The notes under the pieces were generated by a model. The model saw only the letters and a list, made by a program, of their open reading frames with translations. It was not told the origin of the DNA and did no database searches. The position numbers and the translations under genes were made by a program. From NCBI GenBank assembly GCA_011947345.1, contig JAAVTG010000531.1, positions 682,001 to 746,000 of the forward strand: a stretch of 64,000 nt of DNA, in the 5' to 3' direction. How positions within the stretch are numbered: the first letter of the stretch is position 1; the number at the start of each line of letters is the position of its first letter. Source of the stretch: Phytophthora quininea (lineage: Eukaryota > Oomycota > Peronosporomycetes > Peronosporales > Peronosporaceae). Shown here piece after piece: positions 11,226 through 22,427 of the stretch.

Positions 11226-14200
11226 ATGCGACGCTCGGAAGGTGGAAACGTGGCTGCCGACATCTCGGTCGCGTCAGTCTCCGTCTCGCACGCTACGACC
11301 GTCTCCGTGGCCGCCTTTCCGCCCATGCACACATCGCCCCCAGCAGCGGCGTCTTGCTGCTGGGCAAACTCATGCGCCGGGACCGCCGCTTCCTCACGTG
11401 GAAGTGGCGCGACTTTGTGCTGGAGCGCTCGCGACTGCAGTACTTCAGTCAGAAGGGCAACCGCAAGGAGACATCCCGCTGACGCCGCAGACCCCCATCA
11501 CGATCCGGATGGTCAACGAGCCAAAGCCGTTTGGGTTCCTCCTCTTTATCAAGGACAGCAAACTCACACTCGCTGCAGCCTCGGAGCGAGAGAGAAGGCA
11601 GTGGATCGACGTCTTCTGCGACGTCTTCCACGCCAGCGTGGAGCAAGCGCAGCCCGATAACAAGGCCGAGCGACGCGCGCGACCGACTTTCCTGCCTGTT
11701 CCAGATATGGGGGACAGTGAACTGGACCATGACAGCAGTGCCAGCAATTTACTAGTGCAACAGAGCACGTCAATGAGTGTGGAGAGTGATTTTGCAGACA
11801 GCGGAACGCCCGTGATGAACCACAACAATCTAGACTATGAGCATATTGGGAGCACCGACCGCTCGTCGCTGGGTGCGGATGTGATCCCGATGTTGGAATC
11901 TAGAATGACATGTGGACCGATGAAGGAAATGTACTCTCGGATTACGTTCCCGCCGAGTTTGGCAAATTCAGACTTGCTCGCTGGCGTAGGGCCCATTGTA
12001 CGGCGGATGGGGTGGACAGACGAGAGGATTTTGGCGGTGGGGATGTACATTGAACCAGAGACGGCGACGAAGGAGCTAGAGAAGTTCAATGGCCGCGTGG
12101 CCAAGAGTTTGTACGGAGACCAGGAATTCTACGACCACCTGCTTTTCCACACGACTTTCCGTCGGAGTTTTGTGATCACTGCCAGGAAACGCGTGTCCAA
12201 GTCGATTCTAAGAGCGTTGCTGCATGGCGAACTGGCCCCGCGCATGGGGCCTAACGCTGTGGCATTGCAAACCTTTCTGGGTTTCATTGAAAAGTCGCTG
12301 AAGAAAGCCGAGTCGATGGTCATGCGAGTGCACGAGGATGATCGCTTTGAGTTCCGACTACGTGGCCAGCTATATCCACCTATCGCGTCGCATTCGCTTT
12401 GCAAATGCATCCAAGCAATCTTCTTCGACAACAACTCAATCCAACACGACGCAAAGCGCGGCCTCGTTGAGCGCTTGCCGTCTTTGTGGGGCGGCGAGGT
12501 GCTGGACGCTCAAGACGAAATCTTCGGCAGTCTCCACGCCAAGATTCAGGGCTTGGAAAGTGATGACGAAGATGACTCTGATTCTGATGAAGATGATAAC
12601 GATGACGATGATAGCGATGACAGCGAAGCAGAAGATTTGTTTGGTGCTGCTGACCATGGCCAAAATGAAAATCATCATCATCCGGAAGAAGATAAAGACC
12701 ATGACGACAAAAACGCAGCTCAATAAAGGAGGAGCACCCTTCAGAGGATAACAAGGAGCTACCGACGGAGCAAACAAAAGAGATTCCTAAAGTGAAGTCG
12801 GCCATGATGAAGCTGCCTAAACCACATCGAGCAAGGAAACATAGTCACTCGGAAGCCCCTCATCTGCATCGGCAGCCCTCGACCACTGACGAATGGGCGG
12901 AATACGACGAACAGGAGCTTGAGATGCTTCGACGCGAGAGTCGAAGCCTCATTGTACACTTTGGCGCCATGCTCGATCCGGACACCAAGTGCATTTTCAG
13001 TGGCGATCTGGTCGTTGATGGCAGCGCTTTACTCGGAACGTGGTCACACAAATTCTCGGTGTCTCCTCATGAATACGACGCTCCCTATGACACACACCAA
13101 TACCAATTTGCCGTGGGGTTATACGTGGATCCAGGCGCCATCAGTGAAAGTCTGCTGAAATACAAAGGGCTCTCCATTGGCAGCATCGTCCAAGATACCG
13201 ACTACTTCAACCGCTTTGCAAGTGGCAAATTCCAGAAACATTTAGTGTTTAAGGTGGCTACCAAGATGAAACTCCGCACGCTGCTCGAGTTTTTCGACAC
13301 GCGCTTCTGTATAGTAGCCTCTGCGTTCGAAGAAGTGAAGACGATGCCCGAGAGCTTGGTGTCCCGCTGGAACAAAGCACACCTGCAGGAGCAGCAACTA
13401 GAACTATGTCCAAAAGACGAAGCTCGCTTCTCTATCTCCGCTGACGGCAGCATGGTCCTTCGAGTAAAGAAGCGCTGCACTCTGAAGGACGACAAGAAGC
13501 ACACGCAGGCAGGTTCTAGCGCCTCGTCGAGTGAGGAAGCTGTCGTTCAGAGCGTGGGAGCGCCGACTCTACAGCGACAAACACAAGCCACACAGTTTCC
13601 TCGGGTGACAGCAACCTCTCTCATGCTGGCAGCTCCTCGGGACAAACAAACTTTGATAGTGAGATGGCGTTGTCTCCGCCGCCGTATTATCTTGGCTTCC
13701 AGAGCATTTTGTTCGGCTTCCATGCAATTGATCCGTCGGCTCGGACTCAGCTGATGGAGCGTCTTCCGAACCTCCTCGATCTCGCGCGTGATGATCTCGT
13801 TCACACCTACCACGATGAAATCCAAGCTCTTCGTGAGAACTACAAGCGCCAGAAGCCCGAGAACCGCGTAAAGGTCGGCTACCTCTCTATCTCGTTCGAG
13901 AAGCGCAAGATGCAGAAGAACGCGGAGAAAGGGGGCGCCAGAGAGGCCACGATGGTGCCGTCCCGGTGGTCGAAGCGCTGGTGTCGACTCGACGGGACGC
14001 TGTTTTCCTACTATTCGCACAAACGGTCTCGTAAGTACCGAGACATGATGGAGCTCACTCGTTGTGAAGTAGTTGAGATTACAGCCAACAGCGCCGCTGA
14101 TGTCGCTCGCTTCGGCTGGGAGAAAGGAGACGGCGACAGCATTCGCATCGCCATTATCAAGCCGAACGGCGAGATCTTGGCCCTGCGAACGGAAACCATC

Positions 14201-14653
14201 TACGAAGGCGAGGAGTGGCTTGAGTCGCTCACGGATGCGAGCAACGTGCGACGTGGCTCGTCGGCGGATCATTGGACTGCTTGGGATACGAACGTTCCGC
14301 ATCTCCGACGGCGGAGCAGCAGCACTCAGCACATGATCCCTGGCCGCAACGGTCGAAGCGAGTCGGCTACGAGTGCGCTGACCAGCGAGCGCCACTCGAG
14401 CGTGGGGAACGACACAGAAAGAAATGCCACTGTACATGCCGCAGCAAGTGGGGCTGCGAACGATGACGACGATAGCATCGAAGACGGATACGACAGCGAC
14501 CACGAGCTTGTCGAGAAGGACGGCTCGCTGGTCGCCTGGGTGCAGGAGGACCCTCGCCACGCCATCATCGCGTTGTTGCTTGGGCTCATCGTGTACCTCG
14601 CGTCAGTGATGCATCGCTCCCAGTCCATTGAGGTGATAAGCAGTTCGCCATAA
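11226..14653 (+). CDS. PH / two chalcone-isomerase-fold domains / PH / membrane anchor
   Basis: One long gene of about 1,140 residues is read across several frames. Segments in order: PH domain (about 11350-11640, LMRRDRRFLTWKWRDFVLE); first CHI-fold domain (about 11930-12510, FPPSLANSDLLAGVG then ILAVGMYIEPE); Asp/Glu/His-rich linker (12555-12720); second CHI-fold domain (about 12960-13480, YQFAVGLYVDPGAISESLL); second PH domain (about 13860-14240, RWSKRWCRLDGTLFSYY); and a C-terminal membrane helix (about 14555-14610, AIIALLLGLIVYLASV). CHI-fold proteins without isomerase residues bind fatty acids, so a lipid-sensing or transfer role at a membrane is inferred. Frame breaks at 11337-11341 (CCCCC), 11467 (GG), 12722 (AA) and 13556-13558 (GGG) are each cured by one base. 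The N-terminus is uncertain: an upstream frame with Ser/Pro-rich sequence from about 11110 could belong to it. If the breaks are real, these are several separate fragments. Confidence 0.7.
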
Positions 14654-14755
14654 AGAAAGTAATGCAGCAGTTTTGAAGAAGAAAAGCGTTGATGGAATTT
14701 CGTTAACATGGTACAGTTTGATGTAAGTTGCCGAGGCGTAGTGGTGACACGATTT

Positions 14756-15384
14756 CTACGCGTAATACTGGGGTTGGTAGTACAGCGCTCTGCGCTGGGC
14801 GTCGTAGGTGGCGTAGTGCACGGGTGCTCCCCAGAGCGCGTCCTGGCCGAGCGTCGGCAGCTGTCGGATGGGTCCTCCTGGCTGTCTCAAGCCCGGGAAT
14901 CTCCGCTCCCAGAGACTGGCGCTGTTGAACTCGGGCGTCTGCTGGTTGTCCTGTTGGTAGTCGTCCTGACACCTCTTGTCGTCTAGCTGCTCCTCGGACT
15001 CCTCCGCCTCGCAAAGGCTTCGGGCGACGCCGAGAAGTCGAAAGCGTTGAAGCCAATGTGCATCTCAGTGCCGCAGGCTTCGGGCCAGTTGCCGTCGTCG
15101 CACTGATTGCCCAGTCGCGCCTGCTGCTGTTTCTGCCGCCACTTGGCCGAGATCTTGCGCGTGCGGCCGTCAGTCACGTCCAGGTCCTCGATGGTGCTGC
15201 TGCCGGGCGAGCTGTTCTGCGGCTGGTCGCGACGCAGACGGCGGTGTCTGGCTCGGTAGCGCTCAATGTCCGTCGGCTGCTCTGCTTGGGCGGCGCCAGT
15301 GCTGGCGAGAAGAACTGGAACATTTTTGTTGTTGTTGCTGCTATGGCTGGCTCCGAGGCGAATTGAACAGTGCGAGAGCAACAC
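14756..15384 (-). CDS. Small protein of unknown function, one frame break
   Basis: Not recognised. The reverse strand encodes a basic segment (DIERYRARHRRLRRDQP), then CDDGNWPEACGTEMHIGFN. In another frame it continues with EESEEQLDDKRCQDDYQQDN and a Pro/Tyr-rich end, GAPVHYATYDAQRRALYY, to a stop at 14756. The two parts join if one base is added at the AAA run 15012-15014. The start is unclear. The frame shown opens at 15384, but an ATG at 15323 (MFQFFSPALAPP) in a neighbouring frame gives a good N-terminus if one C is added near 15287. No signal peptide or known domain is evident. Confidence 0.5.
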
Positions 15385-16865
15385 TCCAGTTCGGGGAACT
15401 GCAGGGGAAAGGTCGGTTTCTTAACCGAATGGGGCGCCGAGGAAGCTTTTAGGGCGCTGCGACGCGGCGGGGCTGGCGGGTCTCGGTGCGAGCACGGCCT
15501 GGCGAGTTGCGGAATGACCTGGGGCGGACGATTGCGGGCGAGGTGCCGCTCCCGGCGGCAATCTGGCCAGCGCTGCGCCGCCGACCCGTGCCTGGGATTG
15601 GAAATGGCCTCATGACGAACCACAGTCACGCGGATTGGCCGCTTTTTAGCCAATCGACGCTGGCGAATAAGATACGTCATGTCTGATGTTGACCACAGAG
15701 ATGGCTACATTTATCGGCTAAGATCGCCATTGGTGCGACGAACCTTCGGGCGCAAATCCTGCTGCTGCGACGTGGCTGCTGTGCGGGCGCGTTATTGGAC
15801 TGACAAGGCAGGCTGCCGGTTGCGAGCAGCATGGCGGATCGCAGCAGGATCTGAGGCGGATCGACAATGCTCGACGGCGGCGTGAAGCGGGCGCGGCAGT
15901 CGTGACTCGCGCGGTCGCGGCGCCGCCATTGGCCTCGGCGTGCAGGGACAGCCTCGGGCGCATCATCCAGCAAAACGGAGGACCCCAAAGATATGCTGCG
16001 GACAGATAGCCGAGCAGGTTGCTGCGTGCTGCGTGCGGTGAGATTTCTGGCTGGACGGAAATGAGTGAGGGCGCGTGCCGGCGAGCATTGAACTGTCGTC
16101 GTTGAGGACGCAGCAAGAACGTCTTCTCTCGTGTTGCTAGAGCACTTAGGGTCTACGCGGTCAGTACTGCAAACGAAGCCCCAGCGATGCGCTCGCTCTC
16201 GTCAATGCGAGCAGAACCACCGGAAACGAGCAATGGCACGAGCCGTCACCTCGGAGGAGGACGTCTCTGCCGGTGTGGGCGCTGTCAGACAAACATCTTG
16301 CCTTGACGGTTTGGCGTCATGCGGACGGCCGAGGACATTGAGACGTAAAACGTTATCAAGACGGCCATACAAATCTGGACGGACAAACGGATACAAGCTG
16401 ATTTAGTTCTCGAATTGGTATCGCACCACAAAGCTGATTCTGAGAGCCCAGAGGTGCTATCCAGGCAGTTCTCCTCCACAGGTGATTTATTTCTTTAACG
16501 ATGCAAGAAGAGCAAGAAGTAAAGCAGCAGCAATCAGGTGATCGCGAGTTGTGAAGTTTTCTTGCCAGGATTTTCTTCCCAGAGTCGGCATTGACTGAAG
16601 TTTGTCCCGATTGAACGTTGTGTCTGGCTTCAGCAGCTATCCGATTGCAACTCGACGAAGACCGCGTCGTTCGTCGTCCCCGGACATGCCAACACGCAAA
16701 TCTACTCCAAGTTTGTGGAGTTCATCACAAGATGCGCGTGAAAACAAGTTCCACAAGTCAAATTGGGTCGTCTACACAAATTGAGTCGATTGATCGGAGC
16801 CGACAACGCTCTACACTACTCTTTTTTTCAAGCCTGAGCTGGTTTCCACACGATGAGCTACGCGC
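15385..16865. other. Gene-free stretch
   Basis: About 1.5 kb with only short open frames on both strands. None shows codon bias, domains or a credible start. A phrase 'agagatggctacat' at about 15697 also occurs near 7147 beside another gene start. I see nothing else to support. Confidence 0.4.
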
Positions 16866-18533
16866 TTAGTACCACATAGCCTTGTTCCAGAAGAGGCTCT
16901 TGTCGTTGGCGAGGTCGTCCTCGGCCAGCGTGAACGTGTCGTTGAAGACGATCTGCGTGCCCGGACCGGATTCGTTGCCGTACTGGGGCCAGTACAGCTT
17001 GTCATCGGGCCACATGGTGTTCGGGTCGCCCGTGATCACAAACGACAGCAAGTACTTCTGCATCATGATGGCAATCGTCGAGTTCACCGACGAGTCGCCA
17101 CCAGCACCGCCGCCCATTCCAGCCGAACTTCCCATGCCGCCAACGGAGCTGCCCATCCCACCGACAGCGCTGCCCACGGTCGAGGTCGCTGCATTTCCAG
17201 ACACACTTCCGTAGTACGAGCTGGCCGCGTCGGTGGTCTGCATGCGTCTTGACGTACTGGACGACGTGGAGAGTGTGTACGTGCTGTACCAGTAGTAGCT
17301 TTGATCGGCACCGTGGGTGGCCGAACCCAACGCACACTCGGCGTTCCAAGTCGAGTTCAGCAGGGCGTTGGTCAGTGCCAAATTCTTAGCTGTCAAGTCA
17401 AGAGACTGTTTCATGTCGGCGAACCGCAGACCAGCACTGGTGTAGTCGTCCTCCGGATACAACTCCAGCAGTTCATCGATGACGTCGTCGGTGATCGAGG
17501 AGAAGAAGATGCGAAGTTCCGTGGGGATATCGTCGGCGTCGTCCACACCGGAGTAGGCCTGGCTGTTGGCCTCATGTTGCTCATGCGAAATGACACAAGG
17601 ACCGGAGAAATTGAAGTGGCCCTGGTACAAACTGGCCTCGTACGTGTCAGGGATAATGAAGCCGTCCACGCGTGGCTGGTACTGGTACGTATAGTCGGAG
17701 ACGACTTCACTAGCTGCGTCTTGGAGCGTACTGAAGTCCACTTCTCGCATGCAGTCCAAGTGGCCGCCGTCGCAACCAACCGACGACGACACATTCTGCC
17801 AGAACGCTTCAGCATGGTGGTGACCGGCACCGGGGACGTACCCGGGGACATGATGTAGGCCTTCTCAAAAGTTGAGGCGCTTGCCACCAAAGCGAGTCAT
17901 CTGAAACATGACCTGCGACCCACCGGCTGAAAAGCCCACCGCGGTGACGTCGTTGGGGTTGCCACCGAACTTGTCGATGTACGTCTTGACCCACTCGAAC
18001 GCGCGGGTGGAGTCCCAGACCACCAAGTTGGCAGCTCCACCTTCATGTTGGTAGGTCGGTCCGTTGCCAAGCCCCGTAATGCCAAGACGGTAATTGTACG
18101 CGACGAAGACAAAGTCCTGACTCAAGTCAAACAGCCCCTCGGGGGTGTTTTGGCTCTTGGATCCAGCAGAGAAGCCTCCGCCATAAGTCCACACCAAGAC
18201 AGGCAAGTTCGTGGCATTGGCGGGAGCCCAGACATCCAGGTACAAGCAATCTTCCGTAGATGAGCAATCAACATCCGCATCTGCAAGATTTGTGCCCGTG
18301 TTGGTCTCCGTTTCCTGCGGTGGCAGTTCCGGAGCAGCAAAACGGAGGTCACCGGTGGGAACCGAAGCGAAGCGGATGTTCTGGTACTTGTAGTAGCCGA
18401 CGGTGGTGTTGCCGCCAGCAGCTCGGATAGTGGAGTAGTCGAGTTCGACTTCAGGGAGTGACGATGAGCTGCTGCTGCTAGAGTCTGCTGCAACTGACGC
18501 TGCAGCCATCAGGAGAAGAGCGTACACATGCAT
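16866..18533 (-). CDS. Secreted type-B carboxylesterase, two frame breaks
   Basis: This is an alpha/beta-hydrolase of the carboxylesterase/lipase type. The ATG at 18533 (MHVYALLLMAAASVAA) begins a signal peptide followed by a Ser run. Family motifs are EDCLYLDVWAP, the oxyanion-hole YGGGFSAGS, the nucleophile motif VGFSAGGS, and YQPRVDGFIIPD. The frame breaks twice within about 30 bases. An extra T lies in the run 17867-17870, and a missing G lies in the run 17841-17843 (plus-strand complement). Correcting both gives continuous family-like sequence with KAYIMSPG between the breaks. Odd features are a Gly/Ser/Met-rich insert (GGMGSSVGGMGSSAGMGG, about 17080-17160) near the C-terminus and no clear canonical His motif. 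SATHGADQSYYWY is the nearest candidate. Substrate unknown; extracellular action is inferred from the signal peptide. Confidence 0.82.
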
Positions 18534-19356
18534 GGCTTGCTGGTGAAGTGGATTCCGTGCTTTGAGGGAAAACGGAAAGTGAGTCACGTGAGTTTAATGC
18601 AATTGAGTTGGAGACGTCCTTGACAAAGTGCTGCTGCGGTACTTGCGACTGCTGAAGAGCAAAGCGTGCGACACAAGACGCTCACGAACCATTGCGTGAG
18701 GATTGGTGCAGATCGCTGTTGGTTGGACATTCGAGAGGCGCGTAAGCAAAACCTGGAGCCGATGATTGACACGGAGCCCAACTGGGATGTTTACCTCGTT
18801 ATTTACCGCATTGGTGATACGTGGGGATGGCTTCAACGCTTCTTCGCTAGTCGTATGGGATCCTGTAAACCAGCTGCAAGTTGGTTGTTTTTCGCGGCAA
18901 CAATGCTTACTTGGTCGATGCTTTGCGACGTTGTCCAGACACGATGATCTTGTGTTGATAAATTGGCCCACGAGCCTGGTTGTTTGTGGTCGATTGTCAA
19001 TGGTGGGCTTCTCCCATAGCGGAAAGGCTCAGATAGTTGAAGCACCAGCATGTTGTCAAGTGGTCGTCATTCGCAAACAAAGTGTTCATCATCGATGAGA
19101 TGACCGATGAACAGGATCTCACACTGAGTTAAAGTCGGTAAGAGGAATTACTGACTCCTGCTCGCTACCAACGCTTGCGACTGGTCTTGCTCATCAGTGG
19201 ACACGGAAGCGAGTTAGCTGCGCCAGCGTTTTAGTCATAAATGCTAACGTTGTGATGACAAGGTGACTCACTAAAGCTGCGTGGACAAGCAAGACTCGTG
19301 TGACAGAAGAAATCTTCAGATAAAAGCAGTCAAATTGACAGCACCATGTCTTCTGC
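18534..19356. other. Intergenic, upstream of esterase
   Basis: About 820 bases with no supportable gene. It separates the esterase start from the 3' end of the methyltransferase-GNAT gene. The small open frames show no domain signal. Confidence 0.4.
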
Positions 19357-21298
19357 CTATGCACTGCGGGTGATTTCCTTCTTGAACCTCACGAGTGTGA
19401 AGGAGCCGCTGTGCTTCTTGTCGCTGTCAGATTCTTGCTCGGTGTATCCGAGCCTGCGGTAAAGCTGCTGAGCTCCTTCCATGACACCGATGGTCTCGAG
19501 CTGAATTTCCTGGAGCGAGTCACTGCAAGCGACAAAATCCTCCACTCTTGCAACGAGAGCTGAGGCCAAACCACGACGGCGGTGTGTCGAGGCAACACTC
19601 AGTCGACAGAGCTCTGCGACTTTGTGGTTGCCATCCGCAGACTTGGGACCAGAGATCAACGGCTTCACTCCAACACACCCCACAACTTCGCCATCAACTT
19701 CAGCGATCCAAAACCCACTTGTCATGATGCCATCTTGGTTTGGCACTTGAAAAGATTGTTTGACATCGAACATGTCGCCATTAGGACCCCGAAGACGGTT
19801 AGCAACAAACTGGCGAACGGCACGCGATCCATGAGCGAATTCGAGGTGGGTGCTCTCAAAAAGCGACCGCACTGTTGCCAAGTCTTCTTGCTGGAATGAT
19901 CGGATGATTGCCTCAGGGTTCTCCCGGTCGGCTATATTAGCCGTCACTAGCAAGCAGTGTTGATGAGTGGGTGGAGTAAAGCGTGTCGTCCACTGGGTAA
20001 CAACATTCTCGACGTTTTCGGCCAGGTAAATCGCATAATGCGAATTACTGAGCACCCAGTCCGTGTACTCATCGAACGGCTCCAGGGACGTCAGTCGTCG
20101 CCTCTCGTTCGCGTCCACACAGATCTCAAACACACCGTTCATGTCCACGATACTGCACTTTTGCCAGTGGCCAAGCGCAACCAGGCGACGAGCATGATCA
20201 GTTGCAGTCTGGAAGCCTCGAGCGCCGCGAAGAGTGCATCCTTTCACTGCGAAATAGCGCTGCAGAGTCGTTCCAAACGGACTGGACTCGGTCTTTGTCT
20301 GTTCATCAGAACTCTCAACGTTGTCGGTGGTTCTTTCGCTGCTGGTTCGCAGGCCGATGGGGTCGTAAAGTGCGATTGATCCGCTAGAAAACGAATCTCC
20401 TAGCCACCTCAACAACGAATTGCCCTTTTCCGGTGCTAGATAAGACTATTCAAGACAATCGTTAACATGCTGTTAAAAGTATTGGCCACTTGAAGATGAA
20501 GACGTACCAAAACGCACTCGGACAGGATGAAGGTGGGCAAGTTTCTCTCAACCCCAGCAGCGTCTAATGTAGCAGCCAGCCTCGCCACATCCCCAAGGTC
20601 GCATGAAATCAACGAGTAAGTAGCCGATGGAGCATGACACTGCCAGGTCACTTTGTCATTTGAAGGCTCGACGGTCAACTCGGCCGTACCATTCGGGAAC
20701 AAACCCGCACGAATGTCCTCGCTGTTCAGCAAATGAGTCTTGGCTTTCACGATGACATCACAGTCCACCTCGACGAAATTCAAGCTACCGGAAAATCCAC
20801 GTTGCTCCAGCAACCGGAAAAACATCGTGTCGAAACCAGCTCCGAGCGACAAAATATTAACGCAAGACGAAGTCGCATCTACAATAGCACATTGTCATCA
20901 AGTTAATGACATAGAAATAAATGTGATCAATGAACGAATGCTTACTTTGAGAGAGGAATAATTCCACGCATCGAGTAATGGCCAAATGACGCAGGTAGTA
21001 GCCGCGATGAATCTGAACAAACAAATAGAAAAAGTTAGACCCATTTCTTCGTGATCTAGAAGTGTTCTGTAACTTACCAGCGGGATTCTCCGAGTCGGTT
21101 TGTCCACGAAGAACCTTAGAAAGGGGTCCTCAAAGTAGCCAAGCGTCACTGCAGACCTGTCGTCCACAAATAAGAAATGTTAGACAACTACTTTTCTTTG
21201 TACTTCCAAGGCACCGCTTACAGTTTGCACTTGACGGCGTCGAACGCCGTCTCCGTCACGTTGTGGTCGCTCGTGCCCCTCCATTCCGCCGTCGCCAT
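19357..21298 (-). CDS. Leucine carboxyl methyltransferase fused to GNAT acetyltransferase
   Basis: Five exons: 21222-21298, 21078-21156, 20946-21012, 20508-20878 and 19357-20445, with clean GT-AG introns. The first part is LCMT1-like. It has PLIHRGYYLRH across the exon 2/3 junction, the SAM-binding motif SLGAGFDTMFFRL, and the C-terminal pattern LAPEKGNSLLRWLGDSF...YDPIG ending SLEPFDEYTDWVLSNSHY. LCMT1 methylates the C-terminal Leu of the PP2A catalytic subunit. After about residue 145 of the last exon comes a GNAT fold. Its marks are ENPEAIIRSFQQEDLATVRSL, then CRLSVASTHRRRGLASALV as the acetyl-CoA loop, then GAQQLYRRLGY. Both parts lie in one uninterrupted exon, so the fusion does not depend on gene prediction. 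Acetylation substrate unknown. Confidence 0.85.
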
Positions 21299-21408
21299 CG
21301 CCAATGGAAGAACGAGGGTGTCGTACACAAATTAGAATGCGCATAAAACTACAATAGTCCCGTTTGTGACGCCGTGACTAAAAACAATCTTTCCAGCAAA
21401 ACGTCGCC
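21299..21408. promoter_or_regulatory. Short bidirectional promoter region
   Basis: Only 110 bases separate the ATG of the methyltransferase-GNAT gene (reverse) from the ATG of the LRR gene (forward). A CCAATGG element sits at about 21300. The two genes must share regulatory DNA; co-regulation is inferred. Confidence 0.5.
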
Positions 21409-22200
21409 ATGAACAATGAAAATGCCGAGCCGCTCGAGGATTCCCCACTACAGCAGCAAGAAAGCGATTTCTCAGTCTCCGACAAACAACTTTTACTGTC
21501 GCCACAATTGGAACAACGCTATGCTGCCAGTTTAGCGCGATCGAGCGGCGCTACGTTGGACTTGTCCAGTCTTGGACTCGAGGAATTGCCGTCACTGGAG
21601 GAGCTCGGTCGACGCTTCTCGAAGCTGCGCCAGCTCAACATCCGACGAAATGCACTGGCGTCGCTACCTGAAGGCTTGGCTCGAGCGTTCCCACAACTTG
21701 CAGCTCTAAACGCCTCCGAGAACTCTCTTGAAGAGTTGACTGCGTCTTCTGTTGGAAGCCTGCGGAATCTTCAGCGGCTCGACGTCTCCCACAACCGACT
21801 GCGAGAGCTTCCTGCCTCCACTTTTGAGCGACTAGATGCGCTCGAGGAGCTGGATGCACGAGGAAATCAACTCGAGACAATCTGCTTTGACACTGTGGAC
21901 GCGAAACTGCTAGGACTGCACAAGCTCCAGGTGTTGCTGCTAGCCGACAACAGACTACGATCAATTGAGGAGACGACGGTGGAGATGCTGCCAAAGCTGC
22001 GTGTCCTTGACTTGAGTGGGAACCCAGAGCTTCAGGACGTCCCGGACAAATTGCGACGTCTCCATGAACGCAACGTGCTGCTGCACTCTCGAGCCAAACG
22101 TCGGGAACTCATTGTGCGAGCGTTGAGCGTTCGAAAAGCGGTGGCTCAAGCACTAGCTGCAACACCAACTACATCAGTGACAAAGTCGAAGCAAGGCTGA
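21409..22200 (+). CDS. Leucine-rich-repeat protein
   Basis: A single-exon, unbroken gene of 263 residues. After a polar N-terminus come about six LRRs of the 'L-x-x-L-x-x-L-x-L-S-x-N-x-L' kind. Examples are FSKLRQLNIRRNALASLPEG, LRNLQRLDVSHNRLRELPAS and LPKLRVLDLSGNPELQDVP. The tail is basic and helical (SRAKRRELIVRALSVRKAV). There is no signal peptide or membrane helix, so an intracellular adaptor role is likely. It resembles small typical LRR proteins of the Shoc2 or PIRL shape, but the partner cannot be told. It shares a 110-base divergent promoter with the methyltransferase-GNAT gene. Confidence 0.88.
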   Translation: MNNENAEPLEDSPLQQQESDFSVSDKQLLLSPQLEQRYAASLARSSGATLDLSSLGLEELPSLEELGRRFSKLRQLNIRRNALASLPEGLARAFPQLAALNASENSLEELTASSVGSLRNLQRLDVSHNRLRELPASTFERLDALEELDARGNQLETICFDTVDAKLLGLHKLQVLLLADNRLRSIEETTVEMLPKLRVLDLSGNPELQDVPDKLRRLHERNVLLHSRAKRRELIVRALSVRKAVAQALAATPTTSVTKSKQG

Positions 22201-22427
22201 AGGTCTTCACCAGGCATTGTAGGCTCCATGCTCTAGATAGCTGTAGTATCCGTCAAATGCAGCGTGTGACACGGTTGCTTGGTGTTCGCCACGGATAGTG
22301 GGGGTACCAGATTAGTCAAAGGGGAACACAAGCACCCATCACCATGTGTAGGTTAGTTAGTATCCAGCGGTGAGACCGCTGTCCACCTGCACCACGATGT
22401 CACTTTCGAATTTGCATGCTGCTGATC

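Noticed and set aside
15677..15988. 103-residue reverse frame in the 15.4-16.8 kb gap
   Set aside because: No protein-like pattern and no supporting neighbour; overlapping frames are equally good.
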